From Oribacterium sp. (lineage in GTDB: Bacteria; Bacillota_A; Clostridia; Lachnospirales; Lachnospiraceae), in contig JAGAXP010000182.1 of NCBI GenBank assembly GCA_017940955.1, positions 1 through 5,802 on the forward strand: DNA of 5,802 nucleotides. The letters run 5' to 3'. The notes beneath the pieces are model-generated. The model was not told the origin of the DNA, searched no databases, and was given only the letters and a program-made list of their open reading frames with translations. Positions 1 to 4,839 of this stretch are shown piece after piece. A program made the position numbers and the translations under genes. Every line of letters starts with the position of its first letter. Position 1 is the stretch's first letter.

Positions 1-254
1 GGGAAGATACTAATTGGATTTATTTTGTGGAGTCTGTTACTTCTGTCGGTCCGATGGATCCAAAGAGGATACTTGAGATTTCAGAAATGACAACAAATGT
101 TTCAGCTGGAAAGATATTTGTCACTGCATTCTTGGATTTTGCAACATACAAGAAATTTGCAGATACACTGGCATGGGAAACAGAAGTGTGGATTGCAGAT
201 ATGCCAGATCATATGATTCATCTTAATGGTGATAGGTTTATGGGACCGAGATAG
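1..254 (+). CDS. BsuBI/PstI-type type II restriction endonuclease, C-terminal fragment (5' end outside window)
   Basis: The reading frame is already open at base 3, so this is the tail of a gene that starts upstream; the GTG at 27 is internal. About 83 residues are visible. They fit my recollection of the C-terminus of the BsuBI/PstI restriction endonuclease family: a VESVTS-GPMDPKR block, then VFVTAFLDF-like (here IFVTAFLDF), WETEVWIAD and the closing HMIHLNGDRFMGP. Enzymes of this family cleave DNA at CTGCAG-type sites and are normally paired with an adenine methyltransferase, which would have to lie upstream because none is in the window. The Glu of VESV and the Lys of DPKR are plausible catalytic residues, but that is inference. 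The TAG stop overlaps the ribosome site of the next gene, so co-transcription with Thoeris is likely. Specificity cannot be read from this fragment. Family identity is by memory of motifs, not a search. Confidence 0.78.
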   Translation, partial: EDTNWIYFVESVTSVGPMDPKRILEISEMTTNVSAGKIFVTAFLDFATYKKFADTLAWETEVWIADMPDHMIHLNGDRFMGPR

Positions 255-259
255 GAGGG
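253..259 (+). promoter_or_regulatory. Ribosome binding site of thsA, unusually distant from the start
   Basis: AGGAGGG overlaps the TAG stop of the restriction gene and lies 15 bases before the ATG at 275. That is longer than the usual 5-9. An in-frame TAA at 266-268 rules out an earlier start, and the next in-frame ATG is at codon 21. The long spacer may lower translation of the toxic effector, or translation may be coupled to the upstream gene. Confidence 0.6.
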
Positions 260-274
260 CAGTATTAAAACTCT

Positions 275-1129
275 ATGAAAAAACTATATGCTGTATATAG
301 CAAATTATCAAAACAGTTTCGCGACAGCTTATATATGTCTATTACAGCTGTAGGAGTCATATCTACGGTTATGTCAATCTTAGGGGTATCGTTAGATGAA
401 TGGACAAATTCTATCTGGCGAAGCATAGGATGCGTTTTGGCAGGAGCGATTATAATATTTGTTTTGACATATATATTGATAGGGCGAATCTTTAAGGATG
501 AAGTGAGATTAACTATAAGAAGAACTCCTGTGAGTATTTCGGTGGGTGATATTTTTGAGACTTCTGGATGGAAAGTTATAGGTTGTGACAATCATTTTGA
601 TTTACGAGTTGATGATGTAATAATTTCCAAAAAGTCGCTTCATGGGCAACTTGTTCTAAATCATGCGTCTATAGATGAGTTGACTGCAGTTATCAAATCT
701 GAGGCAGAAAAATTAGAAATACCATGTGATGAACTGGGGCTTTACACTTTTCCGTTAGGGACGATTGTTCCATATGAGAGTAGTGTAGATGGTGAAAAAT
801 ATTTGTTATTAGCGATGACGGAGTTAAACAATAGGCATGAAGCGCATACAAATATGGTCCAATATGAACAGATGCTCATGAGAATGTGGAAAGAAGTAGA
901 TAGGGTTTATGCGATGAATGATATTGTTTTACCATTGCTGGGTACAGGAATACCAAGATTTGATGATGGGCCGAAAGAAAATAGTTCGCTCTTAAGATGT
1001 ATGTTATGTACTTTGAACAGTAGTGGGGTAAGCTTGAAAGCAAAGGTAAAAATTGTATTATATGGTGATGCTAAAAACTATAAATTATATGAATACAAGG
1101 ACATGTTTAATGAGACAAATAGGAGGTAG
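275..1129 (+). CDS. thsA: Thoeris effector ThsA, membrane-macro-domain type (type II Thoeris; DUF6430-like)
   Basis: This 284-residue protein has two predicted membrane helices (about 21-40 and 49-70) followed by a cytoplasmic macro domain (about 88-265). Recognisable macro blocks are GDIFE (91-95), the GCDNHFD loop (103-109), VDDVIISKKSLHGQ (112-125), LGTIVPY (161-167), LLAMTELN (178-185) and the ligand loop PLLGTGIPRF (220-229). This layout matches ThsA of type II Thoeris, formerly DUF6430, and not the SIR2-SLOG ThsA of type I. In characterised type II systems the macro domain binds a histidine-ADP-ribose signal made by the TIR partner, and the membrane part then executes abortive infection; here this is inferred from family. 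No SIR2 NAD-hydrolase domain is present. The start at 275 is forced by the stop at 266-268. The stop is 5 bases before thsB, whose ribosome site lies inside this gene's last codons, so the two are one operon. Confidence 0.9.
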   Translation: MKKLYAVYSKLSKQFRDSLYMSITAVGVISTVMSILGVSLDEWTNSIWRSIGCVLAGAIIIFVLTYILIGRIFKDEVRLTIRRTPVSISVGDIFETSGWKVIGCDNHFDLRVDDVIISKKSLHGQLVLNHASIDELTAVIKSEAEKLEIPCDELGLYTFPLGTIVPYESSVDGEKYLLLAMTELNNRHEAHTNMVQYEQMLMRMWKEVDRVYAMNDIVLPLLGTGIPRFDDGPKENSSLLRCMLCTLNSSGVSLKAKVKIVLYGDAKNYKLYEYKDMFNETNRR

Positions 1130-1134
1130 AACTG

Positions 1135-1674
1135 ATGGGATATCGTAACGGTAATTACTGTGCTTTTTATGTAGATGAGCCGTTTAATCAAAACAATTTA
1201 GGTGCATCTTCAACGCCAGATTTTGTGACTTATAACTTGTTAAGAGCTTGGAAAGGAGAGGATAGTTCTTTTCCATTTATTGATTCTCATGACAAAAATT
1301 ATAACGTTCGTGATGGAAGTGATTGGGAAAATACATTAAAGCCTCGACTTAGGGAAAGAATTAGAAACTCAAAGAACATAGTATTGGTTTTAAGCGGTAT
1401 AACAAGAAATAGCAGGGCGTTAAGGGAAGAAATCGATTATGGAATAAATGATCAGGGATTGCCTATTATTGTGATTTATCCAGATTTTGATAGTAAAGGA
1501 GATATCGCAGATTCTAATGGAATAAGAAGACAGGTGAGAGATTTGTGGGATTTGCTTCCGGTTTTTAGGGATAATATGCATAAAGTACCTACAATACATG
1601 TGCCATATAAGAAAAACTTAATTAAAGCGGCACTTGAAGATGAGAAGTTTATGGCTAATAGTAAAAAAAGATAG
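1135..1674 (+). CDS. thsB: Thoeris sensor/signal synthase ThsB, TIR-like domain (DUF1863)
   Basis: This 179-residue protein is a single TIR-like domain of the DUF1863/ThsB kind. Diagnostic parts are the first strand YCAFYVDEP (8-16), the YNLLRAWK helix (33-40), F-FIDSHDKNYNVRD (47-60), the L-LRERIRNSKNIVLVLS helix and strand (69-87), and LREEIDYGI (96-104). By alignment with the W-E-I-E pattern of this family, Glu99 is the likely catalytic glutamate; the preceding aromatic is replaced by Glu98. A further strand, LPIIVIYPDFD, follows. In Thoeris this enzyme is triggered by phage infection and uses NAD+ to make the nucleotide signal that activates ThsA. AGGAGG at 1121-1126 sits 8 bases before the ATG and overlaps the end of thsA, indicating translational coupling. 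The C-terminus is lysine-rich and ends normally. Only one thsB is present, while some Thoeris loci carry several. Confidence 0.9.
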   Translation: MGYRNGNYCAFYVDEPFNQNNLGASSTPDFVTYNLLRAWKGEDSSFPFIDSHDKNYNVRDGSDWENTLKPRLRERIRNSKNIVLVLSGITRNSRALREEIDYGINDQGLPIIVIYPDFDSKGDIADSNGIRRQVRDLWDLLPVFRDNMHKVPTIHVPYKKNLIKAALEDEKFMANSKKR

Positions 1675-1695
1675 AAAAGATTACTATTTTACTGT

Positions 1696-1724
1696 TTGAG
1701 TTCAGCGACATATTAATGTATAAA
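1696..1724 (+). promoter_or_regulatory. Candidate sigma-A-type promoter for the DUF6414-like gene
   Basis: TTGAGT (1696-1701) and TATAAA (1719-1724) are separated by 17 bases in the short gap after thsB. A transcript from it would begin near 1731, about 15 bases before the ATG at 1746 and just upstream of the ribosome site. The match is by eye and the region is AT-rich, so chance is possible. No T-tailed hairpin terminator was seen between thsB and this site, so read-through from Thoeris is also possible. Confidence 0.4.
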
Positions 1725-1733
1725 GTTGGTAAT

Positions 1734-1740
1734 GGAGAGG
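1734..1740 (+). promoter_or_regulatory. Ribosome binding site that decides the DUF6414-like start
   Basis: GGAGAGG lies 5 bases before the ATG at 1746. The earlier in-frame ATG at 1716 has no purine-rich site before it and overlaps the candidate promoter, so 1746 is the better start. It also begins the protein directly at the conserved MRRFIYLDTDTLNSY block. Confidence 0.7.
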
Positions 1741-1745
1741 GTGTA

Positions 1746-2629
1746 ATGCGAAGATTTATATATTTAGATACAGACACTTTAAATTCATATGTGGCGCAGA
1801 TTTATGATGGGCTGATTCAAACTGAAGAAAAAGAACTGCAAAAAGAGACATCCATTTCTAAACAAAATGGAGTTACCATAGAAGGTGGTGCAGAGGTTGA
1901 TATGAAAGTCTTTGGAGGAGGGTTAGATGGCAAAATGGAATTAGCTTATAACCATCTGAAGGAGACAACAAACGATGAACTGATAAAAGATGTGCAAACA
2001 AAAATATTGCATGATAATGCATTTGACCAACTTATGCAGTATTTAAAAGCAAATAATAGTTTGAATACAAATGAGATTGGTGATTTTATTGAAGTCTGTG
2101 ATGATTTTTTCGTTGTAGATTTTGATTACTACCAGAAAATATTTGGAAATAAAAAGCTGGTTGATTTTTTGAAAAAAAGCGATGAAGATCAAATTACACA
2201 GCGACTTAAATTATTACAAAACGCGGAACTAATGAAAGAAGGGGCAAATGTAAATGAGATAAATAAGAGATATAGTGATACTGCTAAAGAAATGAAAAAG
2301 GAGTCCGCTAAGAATTACGATAATATTAAAGACATTTTAGATGTATTGTATGAGTTGATTCCATATAGACGTGTATATGCATAAAGAATTACATGGTAGT
2401 TTTGAATGATAAATATGTGAGAGACAATATAGATATGACTTCTTTCAAGTTTGGTGGAAAGATAAAGGTGTTTGGATATATTACGAACAGAATAGATGCA
2501 TCTAGTGAAGAAAACACCACAAATGCTTTTGCTCAGATTGGGAATATTCTTAATCAGATTATGATTCCATTTTTTGGAAGTGAAGACGGATTGAATATAG
2601 TTCATCCAATAGCAGTTTATTACGAGTAG
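1746..2629 (+). pseudogene. DUF6414-like protein of unknown function, split by a one-base frameshift
   Basis: Two adjacent frames together make one family member. The first part (1746-2384, 212 residues) opens with MRRFIYLDTDTLNSYVAQIY, followed by DGLIQ-EEKE, a glycine-rich stretch GG-EVDMKVFGGGLDGKM (47-64), a helical middle and LYELIPYRRVYA before TAA. The second part is open from 2369 and reads on as MVVLNDKYVRDN, FKFGGKIKVFGYITN and the closing IVHPIAVYYE. These are the expected C-terminal blocks of DUF6414 as I remember the family. The ATG at 2393 has no ribosome site, so it is not an independent gene. One base lost between about 2369 and 2383 explains the split; no slippery heptamer for programmed frameshifting is evident, and an assembly error is equally possible. 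The function is unknown. Its place directly after Thoeris, in the same AT-rich block, suggests a defence-related cargo gene, but that is inference. Confidence 0.72.
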
Positions 2630-2640
2630 GAAAATTTCGT

Positions 2641-2659
2641 GGTTGCAATTTGGTTGCAA
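2641..2659 (+). repeat. Paired GGTTGCAA direct repeat with palindromic cores
   Basis: GGTTGCAA occurs at 2641-2648 and 2652-2659, one helical turn apart (11 bases). The core TTGCAA is its own reverse complement, so the pair can also fold as a 6-base stem with a 5-base loop (TTTGG). It lies 11 bases after the DUF6414 stop, at the right end of the AT-rich island. It may be a recombinase or regulator site or a weak transcript end; there is no T-tract, so it is not a convincing terminator. Confidence 0.4.
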
Positions 2660-2660
2660 A

Positions 2661-2717
2661 AACTTCAAGGAAAAAATAAATTGCATAGAATGAGTGGAAT
2701 TTCACCACAATATTTAG
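2661..2717 (+). pseudogene. Possible remnant of an IS3-type transposase C-terminus (doubtful)
   Basis: Read with one frame change, this stretch gives NFKEKI, then KLHRMS (2678-2695), then VEFHHNI and a stop at 2715-2717. Many IS3-family OrfB proteins end with a pattern like K-KL-GMSPVEF, so the order of blocks is suggestive of a decayed insertion-sequence end lacking the Pro of MSP. The match is short, needs a frameshift and may be chance. No terminal inverted repeats or target duplications are visible. The rest of 2630-2732 shows no gene. Confidence 0.2.
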
Positions 2718-2726
2718 AATCGAAAG

Positions 2727-2756
2727 CACGATATAGAGCCAATATAAAGTATCGTG
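2727..2756 (+). repeat. Seven-base inverted repeat at the island/MATE boundary
   Basis: CACGATA (2727-2733) and TATCGTG (2750-2756) are exact reverse complements with 16 bases between them. The right arm lies within the degenerate 5' end of the MATE remnant. This could be chance at seven bases, but its position at the composition change makes it worth marking. Confidence 0.25.
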
Positions 2757-3342
2757 ACTAGATATACAATATGGCTGATACATGGTTTGTCGGGAGAACA
2801 AATAATCCTTATGTGGTGGCATCATGTTCACTGGTACTTCCTGTATATAGCTGACTATCGCTCCTTATTTTTCTTGGGGCAAGTGACAACGTGCTTGAGT
2901 ATTCCAGACAATACATGTTCTTTGTGGTGGTTCTCGGCGGGGTGCCGGTGATATTCAGTAATACTGTGTCATCTATGCTGAGAAGCATCGGACTTTCTTC
3001 AAAAGCTTTCTTCGGGCTCAGTATGGGCGGGGTTCTGAACATTATACTGGATCCAATATTTATGTTTGTAATACTGCCTGACGGCAAACAGGTCATGGGA
3101 GCGGCACTTGCTACCATGCTCAGTAACCTTGTTGTGGCAGTATACTTCATCATAACTTATCAAAAGTCGGAGAAAGATACTGTTTTGAGATTAGGGATGA
3201 AGAGAGTACCCTTCGAGAGAATCTTTTTCGGCTATTTTTGGTGTCGGGATTCCGGCTGCAGTCGGCGCTCTTCTTTTTGACCGTTGCAATAATAATATAT
3301 GCAGGGATAAGAAAGAGTGAAGGCTGGCCTGCTGGGTTATAA
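2733..3342 (+). pseudogene. MATE-family multidrug efflux transporter, multiply disrupted remnant
   Basis: Fragments in three frames follow the order of a MATE antiporter, a membrane protein that normally exports drugs using Na+ or H+ gradients. Around 2733-2761, EPI-stop-SIVTS is the decayed end of transmembrane segment 1, with a TAA at 2745. One missing base near 2760 shifts the frame into IYNMADTWFVGRTNNPYVV and SCSLVLPVYS (2762-2851). A TGA at 2852 and a jump to LSLLIFLGASDNV indicate loss of roughly 80 residues, including the second and third helices. The longest intact piece (2891-3220) includes SNTVSSMLRSIGLSSK, GGVLNIILDPIFMFV and GAALATMLSNLVV. An extra T in the run 3224-3228 shifts the frame again into AIFGVGIPAAVGALLFD (ending 3281). 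Beyond that only LTVAIIIYAGIRKSEGW remains in yet another frame, stopping at 3340-3342; whether it is the MATE tail is unclear. The first roughly 20 residues and most of the C-terminal half are absent. G+C content matches the right compartment. Confidence 0.85.
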
Positions 3343-3392
3343 ATAAATATGACGTCATTTTAAGCCCAATGGAATAAGAAACTGACTCTACT

Positions 3393-3421
3393 TTGAGTAG
3401 GTGGTCTTTGGCTCATACAAG
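3393..3421 (+). promoter_or_regulatory. Weak candidate promoter for the flavodoxin-HTH operon
   Basis: TTGAGT (3393-3398), 17 bases, then TACAAG (3416-3421) precede the operon. Each hexamer matches the sigma-A consensus at four of six positions. The -10 hexamer lies inside the left arm of the inverted repeat at 3415-3425, so a protein bound there would block it. The 120-base gap 3343-3462 contains no gene and no other clear signal. Confidence 0.28.
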
Positions 3422-3478
3422 TACTAAGATTTCAGCAGAGGGGAAAACCCAAGGAGGAATAAATGAGAGTACTTGTAT
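3415..3478 (+). promoter_or_regulatory. Perfect 11-base inverted repeat bracketing the ribosome site and start codon
   Basis: ATACAAGTACT (3415-3425) and AGTACTTGTAT (3468-3478) are exact reverse complements. The 42 bases between them hold the AAGGAGG ribosome site (3451-3457) and the ATG at 3463; the right arm is codons 2-6 of the flavodoxin gene. Each arm contains the palindrome AGTACT, so each could also be a half or full operator. It may act as paired operators for a dimeric regulator, for example the HTH protein encoded next, or as an mRNA stem that presents or hides the start. The repeat itself is seen directly; its role is inference. Confidence 0.5.
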
Positions 3479-4143
3479 TGAACGGAAGTCCCAAAAAGAA
3501 AAGTGACACATTTCGTTTGACGGAAAGCTTTTTAAAGGGACTCAACAAAAAAGAGAAACATGATGTAGACATTGTCAATGTCATCGAAAAGACGGTTGCA
3601 CCCTGCAGAGGCTGCTTCAAGTGCTGGGAGAAAATGGACGGCCACTGTGTAATGGAGGACGATCAGAATGAGATACTGGATCTCTACACGAAGGCGGATC
3701 TTATTATCTGGAGTTTCCCGCTGTACTGTTATTCCATGCCGTCCCATCTAAAGGCGGTTCTCGACAGGACCGTTCCGCTGGTGAAAATGCGGATGGTGGA
3801 GGAGCAGGACGGAAGAATTCATCATGAGGCAGGGGCGGATTTTTCGAAGCTTCATACACTTGTGATCTGCGGCTGCGGTTTTCCCGACTGGGACGGGAAT
3901 TTTGATGGGCTCAGAGCGATGTGCAGGCAGTGCTTCTGCGGATCGGACATGGTATGTGTTCCGGAGGCACCTTTGCTCAATGTTCCCGCCGCGGCTGTTG
4001 TGGCAGAACCTCTGCTTCAGAAATTCGAAAGAGCAGGTGAGGAGTATGGGGAGACATTTCACCTTTCACCGGAGACAGTGGCAGGACTTGAGACACCCAT
4101 GATACCGAAGGTTGAGTATCTTAGGAATGTGAACGGAGGTTGA
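3463..4143 (+). CDS. Flavodoxin-fold NAD(P)H-dependent FMN reductase family protein
   Basis: This 226-residue protein has the flavodoxin-like fold of the NADPH-dependent FMN reductase/flavodoxin_2 group. Strand 1 and the FMN phosphate loop are MRVLVLNGSPKKKSDT (1-16). A cysteine-rich segment PCRGCFKCWEKMDGHC (47-62; Cys48, 51, 54 and 62) follows and is typical of the anaerobic iron-sulfur-flavoprotein-like branch. The flavin-contacting loop SFPLYCYSMPSHLKAVLDR is at 84-102. A second cysteine cluster (CRQCFCG, 154-160) is notable. The likely role is cytoplasmic electron transfer from reduced nucleotide through FMN to an unknown acceptor; whether the cysteines carry an iron-sulfur cluster cannot be decided here. 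AAGGAGG at 3451-3457 is 5 bases before the ATG. The end of this gene contains the ribosome site for the HTH gene, whose ATG is 5 bases after this stop, so the two are co-translated. The intact frame and higher G+C contrast with the decayed MATE gene upstream. Confidence 0.85.
   Translation: MRVLVLNGSPKKKSDTFRLTESFLKGLNKKEKHDVDIVNVIEKTVAPCRGCFKCWEKMDGHCVMEDDQNEILDLYTKADLIIWSFPLYCYSMPSHLKAVLDRTVPLVKMRMVEEQDGRIHHEAGADFSKLHTLVICGCGFPDWDGNFDGLRAMCRQCFCGSDMVCVPEAPLLNVPAAAVVAEPLLQKFERAGEEYGETFHLSPETVAGLETPMIPKVEYLRNVNGG
4135..4139 (+). promoter_or_regulatory. Ribosome binding site that decides the HTH regulator start
   Basis: GGAGG ends immediately before a possible TTG start at 4140, which is too close to be used. 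It lies 9 bases before the ATG at 4149, the preferred start. It sits within the last codons of the flavodoxin gene. Confidence 0.7.
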
Positions 4144-4148
4144 GGAAT

Positions 4149-4835
4149 ATGAACCAGTACGTTACAGGTGCAGTTATCAAAGAACTGAGAGAAAAAAATA
4201 AAATGACCCAGAGTCAGCTTGCGGAGGAGCTGGGAGTCAGTGATAAAGCTATTTCTAAGTGGGAGACGGCAAAGGGCTATCCCGACATCACCCTTTTGGA
4301 GCCCATAGCGGATGCATTTCGTATCTCCGTAACAGAGCTGATCTCCGGAAACACCATTCACAACGAAAATGTATCGGCGAATATGCTCCGGTCAAAATTC
4401 TATATCTGTCCGGTCTGCGGTAATGTGATCCACAGTATGGGGGAGGCGGTGATTCATTGTCATGGGATTCAGCTTCTGCCGGCTGAAGCCGAGCTGAGTG
4501 ATGTAGAAATCCGCGGAGCGGATTTCTTTGATGCCTCAAAGCCGGCGGGCTCTCCTCACCCTTCGGGTGGGAGCAGAGACGAAAACCATATGACTTTTGT
4601 CGAACGTGTGGAGGACGAGTATTTCGTCAGGATCGATCACGAAATGAACAAGAACCACTACATTTCATTTATTGCAGCAGTATCACCGGATCGCTGTCAG
4701 ATTGTGAAGCTTTATCCAGAAGGAGAAGCCCAGGCGAGATTTTCCATCAGAGGTGTGCAGAAAATCTTTTTCTACTGTAACCGTGATGGTCTGTTCAGCC
4801 ATGAGATCATAAAGTGTATTGTTGAATTTGGATGA
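4149..4835 (+). CDS. HTH (Cro/CI-type) regulator fused to a desulfoferrodoxin-like metal-binding region
   Basis: This 228-residue protein begins with a Cro/CI helix-turn-helix (about 7-66; MTQSQLAEELGVSDKAISKWE). A zinc/iron-ribbon-like segment follows (FYICPVCGNVI to CHG, with Cys87, Cys90, Cys104, His105), resembling the desulforedoxin part of desulfoferrodoxin with His replacing the last Cys. The C-terminal part (145-216) resembles the superoxide reductase centre: ENHMTFVE (His147), DHEMNKNHYISFI (His164, His170) and FYCNRDGLF (Cys210). By alignment with the Fe(His)4Cys site, His147, His164, His170 and Cys210 are retained. Asp213 stands where the fourth His is expected, and Asn146 where the catalytic Lys is. 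Loss of both suggests a redox or metal sensor, not an enzyme; this is inference. Residues about 117-146 form a longer linker encoded by two hairpins. The gene is translationally coupled to the flavodoxin gene and probably regulates that operon. It ends 4 bases from convergent folC. Confidence 0.82.
   Translation: MNQYVTGAVIKELREKNKMTQSQLAEELGVSDKAISKWETAKGYPDITLLEPIADAFRISVTELISGNTIHNENVSANMLRSKFYICPVCGNVIHSMGEAVIHCHGIQLLPAEAELSDVEIRGADFFDASKPAGSPHPSGGSRDENHMTFVERVEDEYFVRIDHEMNKNHYISFIAAVSPDRCQIVKLYPEGEAQARFSIRGVQKIFFYCNRDGLFSHEIIKCIVEFG
4505..4527 (+). repeat. Perfect 10-base hairpin inside the HTH gene
   Basis: AGAAATCCGC (4505-4514), loop GGA, then GCGGATTTCT (4518-4527) form an exact inverted repeat within the linker-coding part of the regulator gene, giving roughly EIRGADFF. 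Such a stem with a three-base loop is rare in ordinary coding sequence and resembles a REP/palindromic-unit insertion. Confidence 0.6.
4550..4576 (+). repeat. Second strong hairpin inside the HTH gene
   Basis: CTCC, a bulged T, then CACCC (4552-4561) pair with GGGTG and GGAG (4565-4573) around loop TTC. Two further pairs are possible outside a bulged C at 4574. It lies 22 bases after the first hairpin and encodes the SPHPSGGS linker. Together the two may be one inserted palindromic element kept in frame. Confidence 0.5.
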
Positions 4836-4839
4836 AATT

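Noticed and set aside
27..254. A separate 75-residue gene starting at the GTG at 27
   Set aside because: The frame is open to base 3 and the residues before the GTG fit the restriction enzyme tail, so it is the end of a larger gene.
1716..1745. Start of the DUF6414-like protein at the ATG at 1716
   Set aside because: It has no ribosome site and overlaps the candidate promoter. The ATG at 1746 has GGAGAGG 5 bases upstream and begins at the conserved block.
2370..2390. Programmed -1 frameshifting in the DUF6414-like gene
   Set aside because: No X-XXY-YYZ slippery heptamer and no downstream stem are visible near the first stop.
2393..2629. Independent small gene of 78 residues
   Set aside because: It has no ribosome site, and its sequence is the C-terminal continuation of the gene before it.
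2809..3153. Minus-strand open frame of 114 residues across the MATE remnant
   Set aside because: It is the reverse-strand shadow of the recognisable MATE blocks, with no family resemblance or ribosome site.
3380..3410. Hairpin terminator after the MATE remnant (CTAC-TTTGA-GTAG)
   Set aside because: The stem is only four bases plus a wobble pair and there is no T-tract.
4140..4148. TTG start of the HTH regulator at 4140
   Set aside because: The GGAGG site ends directly before it, leaving no spacing. The ATG at 4149 is correctly placed.
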